Part shown: positions 36,265 through 45,161 of the stretch, in pieces | Layout of the letters: every line of letters begins with the position of its first letter | Position numbering within the stretch: the first letter of the stretch is position 1 | NCBI RefSeq assembly: GCF_020532645.1 | Contig: NZ_JAJAUZ010000038.1 | Location: forward strand, 1-64,000 | Source: Streptomyces bambusae | GTDB taxonomy: Bacteria > Actinomycetota > Actinomycetes > Streptomycetales > Streptomycetaceae | Reading direction: 5' to 3' | DNA length: 64,000 nucleotides | The notes under the pieces: generated by a model | What the model was told of the DNA's origin: nothing | Database searches by the model: none | The model's input: the letters and a program-made list of their open reading frames with translations, nothing else | Position numbers and translations under genes: made by a program

Positions 36265-37167
36265 TCAGTACGCGAAGGCGCGGGCCGTGTTGGCGGCCAG
36301 GGCCGTGCAGAGGGTGTCTTCGGGGAGGCCGAGGGTCGCCGCCATCGCGCGCACCGTGACGGGAATGAGATATGGCGCGTTGGGCCGTCCGCGGTACGGC
36401 GCGGGCGTCAGGTAGGGCGCGTCGGTCTCCACCAGGACCCGTTCGAGCGGGGTCACCGCCAGCGCCTCCCGCAGCGCCTGCGCGTTCTTGAAGGTGACGG
36501 TCCCGGCGAAGGACAGGTAGTACCCCGCCGCCGCACACTCCCGCGCCATCTCCGCGTCCCCGGAGTAGCAGTGGAACACCGTCCGCTCCGGCGCCCCCTC
36601 CTCCCGCAGGATGCGCAGCACGTCCGCGTGCGCGTCCCGGTCGTGGATGACGAGCGCCTTCCCCTGCCGCTTGGCGATCTCGATGTGTGCCCGGAAGGAC
36701 ATCTCCTGCGCGGCCATGCCCTCCGGCCCGGTGCGGAAGTAGTCGAGCCCGGTCTCGCCGACGGCCTTGACGTGCGGCAGTGCGGCGAGCCGTTCGATCT
36801 CCGCGAGCGCCTCGTCGAGCGCGGCCTGCCCGCCGGCGACCCGCGCCCCCTGCCGCGACCATCCTCCCCCAGCCCCAAGGGGCTGGGAGGTGCCCCCTGG
36901 GTCGCCGTGCACGATCCGCGGCGCCTCGTTCGGGTGCAGCGCGACCGCCGCGTGGACGTTCTCGTACTGCGCCGCGGTCTCGGCGGCCCACAGCGAGCCC
37001 TTCACGTCGCAGCCCACCTGGACGACGGTGGTCACGCCCACCGAGGCGGCCTTCCGCAGGCCCTCTTCGACCGTGCCGGCCTGCATGTCGAGGTGGGTGT
37101 GGGAGTCGGCCACCGCCACCCGCAGGGGTTCGGGCAGCGGCGGCGGGGCGTCCTTCGAAGAGCTCAT
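36265..37167 (-). CDS. tatD: TatD-family metal-dependent DNase
   Basis: TIM-barrel hydrolase with 3'-5' exonuclease-type activity in characterised members, 300 aa. Metal ligands are visible: DSHTHLD (H23, H25), VGETGLDYF (E138), VIHDRDA, FHCYSGD and LVETDAPYL. Residues about 90-101 (GGTSQPLGAGG) are not family sequence: they are the translation of a GC-rich 36-bp repeat at 36865-36900 that lies in frame. The barrel motifs on both sides are intact, so the protein probably works. ATG 37167 gives the normal start. A zinc-ribbon gene precedes it by 30 bp. Confidence 0.95.
   Translation of the reverse strand: MSSSKDAPPPLPEPLRVAVADSHTHLDMQAGTVEEGLRKAASVGVTTVVQVGCDVKGSLWAAETAAQYENVHAAVALHPNEAPRIVHGDPGGTSQPLGAGGGWSRQGARVAGGQAALDEALAEIERLAALPHVKAVGETGLDYFRTGPEGMAAQEMSFRAHIEIAKRQGKALVIHDRDAHADVLRILREEGAPERTVFHCYSGDAEMARECAAAGYYLSFAGTVTFKNAQALREALAVTPLERVLVETDAPYLTPAPYRGRPNAPYLIPVTVRAMAATLGLPEDTLCTALAANTARAFAY
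36865..36900. repeat. intergenic-type repeat unit inside tatD
   Basis: The 36-bp unit TCCCCCAGCCCC-AAGG-GGCTGGGAGGTG-CCCCCTGG matches the unit at 32457-32492 at 34 of 36 positions. It contains a CAGCCCC/GGGGCTG stem. Its length is a multiple of three, so the tatD reading frame is kept. Confidence 0.85.
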
Positions 37168-37197
37168 GGATCCGATCTTATGAGGATCGGGAACGGC

Positions 37198-37683
37198 TCA
37201 GCCGCCGCGCAGGACCCGTCGCAGCCGGGCGAGCAGACCCTCGCGCGGCGCCTGCGCCACGGCCACCGGTCCGGGCGAGTCGTGCGCGGGCACGGCGTGC
37301 TTCGGCGCCCTGCGCCGGCCCTCGTGGTCGTCGCCGGTGGACGGCACCGGGCCGGCGATGCCGGGCGCGATCCGGTGGTGGAAGAGCTGGTCGACCACGC
37401 CGAGCACCGAGGAGACCTGACCCTCCCGCATGATCCGCACCACGTGCCCGCCGCAGTTCATGCAGGTGGGGCTGGACAGCGGGGACGGCACCCGTTCGCC
37501 CTTGACGGTGTACATGATGAACGGCCGGCCCTTGCCGTCCACGTGGTGCTCGATCTCGTACGACTGCTCCCAGCCGTATCCGCACTTCATGCACGCGAAG
37601 GCATAGGCCTCGCGCACGGTGTGTACCGCTGCGTCGAGGGGGGCGGCCGGCGCCGGGACGGGGGGTTCTGCGATCTCACTCAT
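37198..37683 (-). CDS. hypothetical zinc-ribbon protein
   Basis: Protein of 161 aa with two CxxC knuckles (CMKCGYGW and CMNCGGH, about 42 residues apart), predicted to bind one zinc. The region between (EHHVDGKGRPFIMYTVKGE) is beta-rich. The C-terminal third is Pro/Arg-rich and probably disordered. ATG 37683 is preceded by GAAGGAG at a good distance. No catalytic motif is seen; I do not recognise a named family. The conserved place between rsmI and tatD suggests a housekeeping role, but this is not shown. Confidence 0.85.
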   Translation of the reverse strand: MSEIAEPPVPAPAAPLDAAVHTVREAYAFACMKCGYGWEQSYEIEHHVDGKGRPFIMYTVKGERVPSPLSSPTCMNCGGHVVRIMREGQVSSVLGVVDQLFHHRIAPGIAGPVPSTGDDHEGRRRAPKHAVPAHDSPGPVAVAQAPREGLLARLRRVLRGG

Positions 37684-37843
37684 GCCAGCTCCTTCGGTCC
37701 GCTGGAGTCTGCTGCCAGTGGACGCCTGTTCCGGCGGGAGCGCATCAGGCCCTGTCGAGTATTGAGCCGCCTTTGGACAGTTCATGCCCAAAGCGCCCGG
37801 TGCGCGGCCTAATCTTTGCTCTTCAGATTAGCTCTTTACCGGC

Positions 37844-38740
37844 CTATGGCACCTTTTGCTCCGCGTTCTTTGCCGCCACGACGGCGTCGAACACCTCGCG
37901 CTTGGGTAGGCCTGCATCCGCAGCCACGGCCGCGATCGCCTCCTTGCGGCGCTCCCCTGCCTCCTCCCGCACCCGCACCCGGCGCACCAGCTCCGCCGCG
38001 TCCAGTTCCGCCGGGCCGGCCTCCGGGGCGCCCTCGACGACGACCGTGATCTCGCCGCGCACGCCCTCGGCGGCCCAGGCGGCCAGCTCGCCGAGTCCGC
38101 CGCGCTTGACCTCCTCGTACGTCTTGGTCAGTTCGCGGCAGACGGCGGCCCGGCGGTCGGCGCCGAACACCTCGGCCATGGCGGCGAGGGTGTCGTCGAG
38201 CCGGTGCGGAGCCTCGAAGTAGACGAGGGTGCGGCGCTCGGCGGCGACCTCGCGGAGCCGGCCGAGCCGCTCGCCGGCCTTGCGGGGCAGGAAGCCCTCG
38301 AAGCAGAACCGGTCGACGGGCAGGCCGGACAGCGCCAGCGCGGTCAGCACGGCGGACGGGCCGGGCACGGCGGTGACCTTGATGTCCTTCTCGACGGCGG
38401 CGGCGACCAGCCGGTAGCCGGGGTCGGAGACGGACGGCATGCCGGCGTCGGTGACCAGCAGGACCCGCTGCCCGTTCTCCAGCGCCTCGACGAGTTCGGG
38501 CGTACGGGCCGACTCGTTGCCCTCGAAGTAGGAGACGACCCGGCCCGAGGTGTGGATGCCCAGCGCCCGGGTCAGGCCGCGCAGCCGCCGGGTGTCCTCG
38601 GCGGCGACGACGTCGGCGGTCTCCAGCTCGGCGGCCAGCCGCGGCGGCGCGTCGGAGATCTCGCCGATGGGCGTCCCGGCCAGGACGAGCACGCCGGCGG
38701 AGCCTGCGGCGGGTACGGGGGAAGGCTGCTGATCTGTCAC
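37844..38740 (-). CDS. rsmI: 16S rRNA (cytidine1402-2'-O)-methyltransferase
   Basis: RsmI methylates C1402 in the decoding centre of 16S rRNA; tetrapyrrole-methylase fold, 298 aa. Family motifs are LAGTPIGEISDAPPRL, VAAEDTRRLRGL, SYFEGNE, VTDAGMPSVSDPGYRLV, AVPGPSAVLTALALSG and CFEGFLPRK. The GTG at 38740 starts MTDQQPSP, a low-complexity lead into the first strand. It is divergent from the mannosyltransferase with 61 bp between. Confidence 0.96.
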   Translation of the reverse strand: MTDQQPSPVPAAGSAGVLVLAGTPIGEISDAPPRLAAELETADVVAAEDTRRLRGLTRALGIHTSGRVVSYFEGNESARTPELVEALENGQRVLLVTDAGMPSVSDPGYRLVAAAVEKDIKVTAVPGPSAVLTALALSGLPVDRFCFEGFLPRKAGERLGRLREVAAERRTLVYFEAPHRLDDTLAAMAEVFGADRRAAVCRELTKTYEEVKRGGLGELAAWAAEGVRGEITVVVEGAPEAGPAELDAAELVRRVRVREEAGERRKEAIAAVAADAGLPKREVFDAVVAAKNAEQKVP

Positions 38741-38801
38741 CCGTCCATCCTCGCAGCCCCGATCACCTGTCCCGCACAGACGCGTTCCCTACGATGACCC
38801 G

Positions 38802-40550
38802 GTGACCAGAACCGCGACTCCCCCGACCGGCCCCACCGGGGCTCCGCCCGGCCCCCCGGGCGCCGACGGGCCGTCCTCGTGGCCGGACCGGCTCCGCCGC
38901 TTCGGCTACACCCCGTCCGCGGCGGGGCGCGCGGACGTGCGCACGCGCCTGGTGCCGCCGTATGCGAAGCCGTCGCCGCAGCTGTGGGCGGCGTTCGGGG
39001 TCTCTCCGACGGCCGCGGCCCCGCTGCTGCGGGTGCTGGCGTGGGCGGGTCCGCTGCTGGTCGCGCTGGTCGCGGGGGTGCTCCGGTTCGTGAACCTGGG
39101 CAGCCCGAAGGCGGTGATATTCGACGAGACGTACTACGCCAAGGACGCCTGGGCCACGATCAGGCAGGGCTACGAAGCGAGCTGGCCCAAGGACATCGAC
39201 AAGGCGATCATCGCCAACCCGGACGGGGTGGCGCTGCCGACCGACCCCGGGTACGTGGTGCACCCGCCGGTCGGCAAGTGGGTGATCGGCCTCGGCGAGT
39301 GGATGTTCGGCTTCGATCCCTTCGGCTGGCGGTTCATGACCGCGCTGCTGGGCACGCTGTCGGTGCTGATGCTGTGCCGGATCGGCCGCCGGCTGTTCCG
39401 TTCGACGTTCCTGGGCTGCCTGGCCGGCGCGCTGCTGGCGGTGGACGGCCTGCACCTGGTCATGAGCCGGACCGCACTGCTCGACCTGGTCCTGATGTTC
39501 TTCGTGCTGGCGGCCTTCGGGGCGCTGCTGGTCGACCGGGACAAGGCGCGGGCGAGGCTGGCGGCGGCGCTGCCGCTCGACGAGGACGGGCGGGCCCGGC
39601 CGGACGCGCACGTGGCGGAGACGCTGCGGCTGGGGTGGCGGCCGTGGCGGCTGGTGGCAGGGGTGTGCCTGGGGCTGGCGTTCGGCACGAAGTGGAACGG
39701 CCTGGTGGTGCTGGCGTTCTTCGGCATCCTGACCGTGCTGTGGGACGCGTCGGCGCGGCGGGTGGCGGGGGCGGGCCAGCCGTACCTGTTCACGTTCCTG
39801 CGGGACGTGCTGCCGGCCTTCCTCTCGACGGTCCCGGTCGCGATCGGCGTGTACCTGGCCTCGTGGACGGGCTGGATCCTCAGCCCGGACAACGGCAAGG
39901 GCGGCTACTTCCGGGACTGGTCGGCGCAGCAGGGCGGGGTGTCGTGGCTGCCGGACTGGCTGACCAGCCTGTGGCACTACGAGTACGAGGTCTACCAGTT
40001 CCACGTGGGCCTGACCTCGGGCCACACGTACGAGTCGAACCCGTGGAGCTGGCTGGTCCTGGGCCGCCCGGTCTCGTACTTCTACGAGTCCCCGGCGCCC
40101 GGCACGGACGGCTGCCCGGCCACGGAGACGGCCAAGTGCGCCCGCGAGGTGCTGGCGCTGGGCACGCCGCTGCTGTGGTGGACGGCCTGTTTCGCGGTCC
40201 TGTACGTGCTGTGGCGGTGGCTGTTCCGGCGCGACTGGCGGGCGGGCGCGGTGCTGTGCGCCCTGGCCGCCGGGTACCTGCCCTGGTTCAACTACCAGGA
40301 GCGGACGATCTTCTACTTCTACGCGGTGGTGTTCGTCCCGTACCTGTGCCTGGCGGTGGCGATGATGATCGGCGCCCTGCTCGGGCCGGCAGGCTCCTCG
40401 GAACGCCGGCGCGCGGTCGGCGCCATCGCCTCGGGCGTCCTGGTCCTGCTGATCGTGTGGAACTTCATCTACTTCTATCCGATCTACACCGGCCAGACCC
40501 TCCCCATGGAGTCCTGGCGGAACCGGATGTGGTTCGACACCTGGATCTGA
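38802..40550 (+). CDS. pmt: dolichyl/polyprenyl-phosphate-mannose protein O-mannosyltransferase
   Basis: Polytopic membrane enzyme of the GT-C type, 582 aa, which O-mannosylates exported proteins. The catalytic acidic motif is in VIFDETYYAKDAW, in the first outside loop. About ten hydrophobic segments follow, for example VLMLCRIGRRLF, LLDLVLMFFVLAAFGALLV and YFYAVVFVPYLCLAVAMM. The Pro-rich N-terminus (GPTGAPPGPPG) is cytoplasmic. GTG 38802 is the only start in the short gap to rsmI. Likely targets are secreted Ser/Thr/Pro-rich proteins such as the LAETG protein here; that link is inferred. Confidence 0.95.
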   Translation: MTRTATPPTGPTGAPPGPPGADGPSSWPDRLRRFGYTPSAAGRADVRTRLVPPYAKPSPQLWAAFGVSPTAAAPLLRVLAWAGPLLVALVAGVLRFVNLGSPKAVIFDETYYAKDAWATIRQGYEASWPKDIDKAIIANPDGVALPTDPGYVVHPPVGKWVIGLGEWMFGFDPFGWRFMTALLGTLSVLMLCRIGRRLFRSTFLGCLAGALLAVDGLHLVMSRTALLDLVLMFFVLAAFGALLVDRDKARARLAAALPLDEDGRARPDAHVAETLRLGWRPWRLVAGVCLGLAFGTKWNGLVVLAFFGILTVLWDASARRVAGAGQPYLFTFLRDVLPAFLSTVPVAIGVYLASWTGWILSPDNGKGGYFRDWSAQQGGVSWLPDWLTSLWHYEYEVYQFHVGLTSGHTYESNPWSWLVLGRPVSYFYESPAPGTDGCPATETAKCAREVLALGTPLLWWTACFAVLYVLWRWLFRRDWRAGAVLCALAAGYLPWFNYQERTIFYFYAVVFVPYLCLAVAMMIGALLGPAGSSERRRAVGAIASGVLVLLIVWNFIYFYPIYTGQTLPMESWRNRMWFDTWI

Positions 40551-40620
40551 CCGGGCGGGCGTGCGTTTCCGGCCATTGCGGGGCTTCTGAGTAGTTCTAC
40601 TCACGACAGGAGCGGCCGGG

Positions 40621-40668
40621 CCCCGTATTTTGGGCATGCTTTTTGAGCGCGTTCAAAATACGGGGAGG
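40621..40668 (+). promoter_or_regulatory. long hairpin overlapping the PBP ribosome binding site
   Basis: CCCCGTATTTTG (40621-40632) pairs perfectly with CAAAATACGGGG (40654-40665), loop of 21 bases. The last GGGG of the right arm is part of the GGGGAGG ribosome binding site (40662-40668) of the next gene. An inner TTTTGA/TCAAAA pairing is a competing fold. Confidence 0.65.
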
Positions 40669-40675
40669 CAGTGCG

Positions 40676-42292
40676 GTGCGGGGTGGGGCGAAGGCCGCGA
40701 TCGTGGGCGGGGTGTTCCTCGCGATGGCCGGCGGGGCCGGGTACGGGGTGTACAGCCTGTGGGACGAGCCGCTGGGGTCGGCCGGGGCGCAGGCGGAGCT
40801 CGCGTCGGGACCGCCGGACGCGGCCGAGACGCGGCGCACGGCGACGGAGTTCCTGGCGGCCTGGGCGGCGGGTGACGCGGACCGGGCGGCGCGGCTGACG
40901 AACAACCAGGAGGCGGCGCGGGTGGCGGTCGCCGGTTTCCGCGACGAGGCGCACGTCACCGGGGCCGTGATCACCGCGGGGCGGCCGGTGGGGACCAGGG
41001 TGCCGTTCACGGTCCGCGCGCAGGTGTCGTTCGGGGGGAAGACGAAGCCGCTGTCGTACGCGTCGGAGCTGACGGTGGCGCGGGGCGTGACCACGCGGGC
41101 GCCGCTGGTCGACTGGCAGCCGTCCGTGATCCACCCGCAGCTGCGCCGCGGTGAGTCGCTGCGCGCGGGCTCTCCTGCCAGTCCGCCGGTGCAGATCACG
41201 GACCGGCACGGGAAGGTGCTCACGGCCGAGCGGTACCCGTCGCTGCGGCGGGTGCTGGACGAGCTGCGCAGCCGGTACGCGGCACAGGCGGGCGGGTCGG
41301 GCGGCAGCGAGCTGTGGATCGAGCCGGCCGCCGCGGACGCGCCCCGGCGGAACCTGCTGACGCTGGACCCGGGCCGGCCGGGCCGGATCCCGACCCGGCT
41401 GGACGCGGGGGTGCAGGCGGCGGCCGAGCGGGCGGTCGCCGGGCGGGCGAACGCCTCGGTGGTGGCGCTCCGGCCGAGCACGGGGGACGTGCTGGCGGTG
41501 GCGAACCACCGTGCGGACGGGTTCGACGCGGCGCTGCTCGGCACCACGCCGTCCGGCTCCACCCTGAAGATCGTGACGGCGGCGATGCTGCTGGACCGGG
41601 GGCTGGTGGCGGCCGGGCGGCCGGCGCCGTGCCCGGAGACGGTGTCCTGGTACGGGAAGTCGTTCCGCAACCAGGGCGGTTTCTCGCTGCCGGCGTCGGC
41701 GACGTTCGGGACGGCCTTCGCCCGGTCCTGCAACACGGCCTTCATCAAGCAGATCAAGCAGGTCGACGACGACGCGGCGCTGCCGCGGGAGGCCCGCGAG
41801 GTGTTCGGGCTGGGCCTGGAGTGGCAGACCGGGGTGTCCACCTTCGACGGCGACGTGCCGGAGTCGACGGGCGCCGAGTCGGCCGCCGCGTACATCGGGC
41901 AGGGCCGGGTGCGGATGAACCCGCTGACCGTCGCCTCGGTGCTCGCGACCGCGCAGACGGGCGTGTTCCGGCAGCCGCTGCTGGTGCCGGCGGAGCTGGG
42001 CGGTCGGCAGGTCGCGGTGGCGGAGCGCCGGATGAAGCCGGCGGTCGCGGCGCAGCTGCGGCAGATGCTCCGGCAGACCGCCGTCTCCGGGACGGCGGCC
42101 GCGGCGATGGCCGGGGTGCCGGGGCCGAAGGGGGCGAAGACCGGTTCGGCCGAGGTCGACGGCGCGGTGAACCCGGACAGCTGGTTCACCGGCTACAGCG
42201 GCGACCTGGCCGCCGCGGCGTTCGTCGCGGGCGGCGGGCACGGCGCGGAGGCGGCGGGCCCGCTGGTCGCCGCGGTCCTCAGGGCGGGCTGA
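40676..42292 (+). CDS. class B penicillin-binding protein with NTF2-like (MecA_N) domain
   Basis: Membrane-anchored D,D-transpeptidase, 538 aa. One membrane helix (AAIVGGVFLAMAGGAGYGVY) is followed by a MecA_N-like domain (ETRRTATEFLAAWAAGDAD, to about 150), a linker domain, and the transpeptidase domain. All three catalytic motifs are present: S295-TLK, S351-CN and K488-TG. It cross-links peptidoglycan. GTG 40676 has GGGGAGG upstream; reading further up would start inside the hairpin. It follows pmt by 125 bp on the same strand. Confidence 0.93.
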   Translation: MRGGAKAAIVGGVFLAMAGGAGYGVYSLWDEPLGSAGAQAELASGPPDAAETRRTATEFLAAWAAGDADRAARLTNNQEAARVAVAGFRDEAHVTGAVITAGRPVGTRVPFTVRAQVSFGGKTKPLSYASELTVARGVTTRAPLVDWQPSVIHPQLRRGESLRAGSPASPPVQITDRHGKVLTAERYPSLRRVLDELRSRYAAQAGGSGGSELWIEPAAADAPRRNLLTLDPGRPGRIPTRLDAGVQAAAERAVAGRANASVVALRPSTGDVLAVANHRADGFDAALLGTTPSGSTLKIVTAAMLLDRGLVAAGRPAPCPETVSWYGKSFRNQGGFSLPASATFGTAFARSCNTAFIKQIKQVDDDAALPREAREVFGLGLEWQTGVSTFDGDVPESTGAESAAAYIGQGRVRMNPLTVASVLATAQTGVFRQPLLVPAELGGRQVAVAERRMKPAVAAQLRQMLRQTAVSGTAAAAMAGVPGPKGAKTGSAEVDGAVNPDSWFTGYSGDLAAAAFVAGGGHGAEAAGPLVAAVLRAG

Positions 42293-42357
42293 GCCCGGGC
42301 CTCCACGCCGGGGCCCTCATGCCCGGCCTCCGGACGGACGGGCCGCCCCGGACCGCT

Positions 42358-43530
42358 CTACGCCGGTACGGACTTCAGCGCGCGGATCAGGGCCTGGGCG
42401 CGGGGGTCGGCCGTGACCGACTTGGCGAGCGTGTTGGTGACGTAGCCGAAGGCCAGGCCGGAGTCGGGGTCGGCGAAGCCGAGGGAGCCGCCGCGGCCGG
42501 GGTGTCCGTACGAGGCTGGGGAGAGCAGCGGGGAGGCCGGGCCGTGCAGCATGAAGCCGGGGCCGAAGCGGGTGCTGACGACGAGGACCCGGTCCGGGCC
42601 GGCGGACTGCTCGGTGCCGGCGAGGGCGGTGGTCTGCGGGGCGAAGAGCCGGCGGCCGCCGTCTACGGGGCCGAAGGTGGCGGCGTAGAAGCGGGCCAGG
42701 GCGCGGGCGGTGGCGATGCCGTTGGAGGCGGGCAGTTCGGCGGCCCGGTAGGCCGGGTCGTTCTCGTCGGGCAGCGGGTCGATCGCGGCGAAGGCCTGCC
42801 GGGTGAGGGAGGCGGGGTCGTCCCAGGCGGCGGTGACGTTGCGCCGGGGGCGGGTCTTGAGGGCGCCCGCAGCTGCCGGCGGGGCGGCGACGGCGGCGAC
42901 CCGGCCGACCCGGTGGGCGCGGTCGGCGGGCAGTCCGACCCACAGGTCGAGGCCGAGCGGGCCGGTGATCTCGTCGGCGAGCCAGCTGCCGAGGGAGCGG
43001 CCGGTGACCCGCAGGACCAGTTCGCCGAGCAGCCAGCCGTAGGTCTGGGCGTGGTAGCCGTGGTCGGTGCCGGGCTCCCAGGCGGGCTGCTGGGCGGCGA
43101 CGGCGCGCGGTCCGGTGGTGCCGTCGGCGGCTTCGGCGGGGGTCAGTCCGGTGTCGAGGGCGGGCACGCCGGCGCGGTGCGCGAGCAGGTGGCGGACCAG
43201 GGTCCGGTCCTTGCCGCCGGCCTTGAACTCGGGCCAGTACGAGCCGACCGGCGCGTCGAGGTCGAGCAGGCCGCGTTCGTGCAGGAGCAGCGGGACGGCG
43301 GCGGCGACGCCCTTGGTGGCGGAGCGGACGATCTGGGCGGTGTCCTCGGCCCAGGGCGCGGTGCCGGGGCCGCCGTCGGCGTCGCGTATGCCGCCCCACA
43401 GGTCGACGACCTTGTGTCCGTCGCGGTAGACGGCGACGGCTGCGCCGCGGTCGCCGCGCTCGGCGAAGTTGCGGACGAAGGCGTCCCTGACCGGCTCGTA
43501 TCCGGCCGCCACGCTGCCCTGGACGTCCAC
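42358..43530 (-). CDS. serine hydrolase of the beta-lactamase/EstB class
   Basis: Class C beta-lactamase-fold esterase or peptidase, 390 aa. The nucleophile motif SATK is at 70-73 (VRSATKGV). A Tyr in the GYHAQTYGWLLGELV stretch fits the Y-x-N position, and GHPGRGGSLGF is the third motif (H-x-G like). No signal peptide is seen, so it is probably cytoplasmic, like EstB. GTG 43530 follows GAGGAG at 7 nt. It converges on the PBP gene; a link with cell-wall work is not implied. Confidence 0.9.
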   Translation of the reverse strand: MDVQGSVAAGYEPVRDAFVRNFAERGDRGAAVAVYRDGHKVVDLWGGIRDADGGPGTAPWAEDTAQIVRSATKGVAAAVPLLLHERGLLDLDAPVGSYWPEFKAGGKDRTLVRHLLAHRAGVPALDTGLTPAEAADGTTGPRAVAAQQPAWEPGTDHGYHAQTYGWLLGELVLRVTGRSLGSWLADEITGPLGLDLWVGLPADRAHRVGRVAAVAAPPAAAGALKTRPRRNVTAAWDDPASLTRQAFAAIDPLPDENDPAYRAAELPASNGIATARALARFYAATFGPVDGGRRLFAPQTTALAGTEQSAGPDRVLVVSTRFGPGFMLHGPASPLLSPASYGHPGRGGSLGFADPDSGLAFGYVTNTLAKSVTADPRAQALIRALKSVPA

Positions 43531-43643
43531 GTCGTGCTCCTCGGAATACCGCTCCGGCGCCCCTGCGGCGCCGACCCACATGGTGCAACGTGGAACGGAT
43601 CCGTGTGCTTCCGGGGTCGGGAGCGGCCTCCCCGGAGTCGGTC

Positions 43644-44402
43644 CTAGATGGCCGGCACCGTCCGCGGGTCGAAGCCGAACGGCAGCTCCAGGCGGTGGGC
43701 GCGCATCAGCTCCTCGTCGCACAGGAGGTCGCGGGTCGGACCGTCGGCGGCGATGACGCCTTCGCTGAGGACGACTGAACGCGGGCACAGCTCCAGGGCG
43801 TACGGCAGGTCGTGCGTGACCATGAGGACGGTGACGTCCAGGGAGCGCAGGATGTCGGCGAGTTCGCGCCGGGACGCGGGGTCGAGGTTCGAGGACGGCT
43901 CGTCGAGGACCAGGATCTCCGGCTCCATCGCGAGGACGGTCGCGACCGCCACCCGGCGGCGCTGCCCGAACGACAGGTGGTGCGGCGGCCGGTCGGCGAA
44001 GCCGGCCATGCCGACCCGGTCGAGGGCGGTGCGCACCCGCTCGTCCAGCTCGGCGCCGCGCAGTCCGGCGGCGGCCGGACCGAAGGCGACGTCCTCGCGG
44101 ACGGTCGGCATGAACAGCTGGTCGTCGGGGTCCTGGAAGACGATGCCGACCTTGCGGCGGATCTCGGCGACGTTCCGCTTGTCTACGGGCAGGCCGGCGA
44201 CGCGGACGGTGCCGACGCCGCCGCCGAGGATGCCGTTGAGGTGCAGCACGAGGGTGGTCTTGCCGGCGCCGTTCGGTCCGAGCAGGGCGACCCGCTCGCC
44301 GCGGCCGACGGTCAGGTCGACGCCGAACAGGGCCTGGTGGCCGTCCGGGTAGGCGAAGGCGAGGCCGGTCACGTCGAGCGAGGGCGGGGGCGTGCTGGTC
44401 AC
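43644..44402 (-). CDS. cbiO: ECF transporter ATPase, cobalt/nickel type (CbiO)
   Basis: ATP-binding subunit of an energy-coupling-factor importer, 252 aa. Walker A is LLGPNGAGKTT, the Q-loop is VFQDPDDQLF (typical of CbiO/EcfA), the signature is LSFGQRRRVAVA in place of the usual LSGGQ, and Walker B is ILVLDEPSSNLD. The H-loop is VTHDLPYAL. GTG 44402 overlaps the cbiQ stop by 4 bp. The changed signature (SFGQ) occurs in this subgroup and is not a sign of loss. Confidence 0.95.
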   Translation of the reverse strand: MTSTPPPSLDVTGLAFAYPDGHQALFGVDLTVGRGERVALLGPNGAGKTTLVLHLNGILGGGVGTVRVAGLPVDKRNVAEIRRKVGIVFQDPDDQLFMPTVREDVAFGPAAAGLRGAELDERVRTALDRVGMAGFADRPPHHLSFGQRRRVAVATVLAMEPEILVLDEPSSNLDPASRRELADILRSLDVTVLMVTHDLPYALELCPRSVVLSEGVIAADGPTRDLLCDEELMRAHRLELPFGFDPRTVPAI

Positions 44403-45160
44403 AGGGTCCGTCCGATCAGGCAGACGGCCAGGGCCGCCGCGGGCAGGGCGGCCGCGTGCGCCCACTGCGCACGGGAGGCCGTCACGTCGTCGATCACCGG
44501 CATGGTGCCGGTGTAGCCGCGGCTGACCATGGCCAGGTGGACCCGCTCGCCGCGTTCGTACGAGCGGATGAAGAGGGCGCCGGCGGTCTTGGCCAGGACG
44601 CCCCAGTGCCGGACGCCGCGTGCTTCGAAGCCGCGGGAGCGGCGGGCGATCGACATCCGGCGCATCTCGTCGGTGATCACGTCGCCGTAGCGGATCATGA
44701 ACGAGGCGATCTGCACCAGCTGGGCGGGCAGCCGCAGCCGCTGGAGGCCGAGCAGCAGTTCGCGCAGTTCGGTGGTGCCGGCGAGCAGCACCGAGGCGGC
44801 GACGCCGAGGGTGCCCTTGGCGAGGACGTTCCAGGCGCCCCAGAGCCCGGAGACGCTGAGGGAGAGGCCGAGGACCTCGGTCCGCTCGCCTTCGGCGACG
44901 AACGGCATGAGCACGGCGAAGGCCACGAACGGGATCTCGATGAGCAGCCGGCGCAGCACGAAGCCGGCCGGGATCCGGGCGGTGGCGGCGACGCCCGCGA
45001 GCAGCACGGCGTAGCCGCCGAAGGCCCATACGGCCTCGCGCGGGGTGGAGACGACGACCACGACGAAGGCGAAGACCGCGGCGAGCTTGCAGTGCGGCGG
45101 CAGCCGGTGGACGGGCGAGTTGCCGGACCGGTAGAGCCGGTGGGCGTGGCCGGCGCCCAT
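44399..45160 (-). CDS. cbiQ: ECF transporter transmembrane protein CbiQ
   Basis: T-component that couples ATPase to substrate-binding subunit, 253 aa. Several membrane segments are visible (LAAVFAFVVVVVSTP, AVLLAGVAATARI, AFAVLMPFVAE, LGVAASVLLAGTTEL). The coupling motifs are MSIARRSRGF and a later MVSRGYTG, both in the A-R-G/S-R-G form. It starts 1 bp after the cbiM stop and overlaps cbiO by 4 bp. Confidence 0.95.
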   Translation of the reverse strand: MGAGHAHRLYRSGNSPVHRLPPHCKLAAVFAFVVVVVSTPREAVWAFGGYAVLLAGVAATARIPAGFVLRRLLIEIPFVAFAVLMPFVAEGERTEVLGLSLSVSGLWGAWNVLAKGTLGVAASVLLAGTTELRELLLGLQRLRLPAQLVQIASFMIRYGDVITDEMRRMSIARRSRGFEARGVRHWGVLAKTAGALFIRSYERGERVHLAMVSRGYTGTMPVIDDVTASRAQWAHAAALPAAALAVCLIGRTL

Positions 45161-45161
45161 G

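Noticed and set aside
43644..44402. CbiO as a non-functional ATPase because LSGGQ reads LSFGQ.
   Set aside because: Walker A, Walker B, Q-loop and H-loop are intact, and variation at this place is tolerated in cobalt/nickel-type ECF ATPases.
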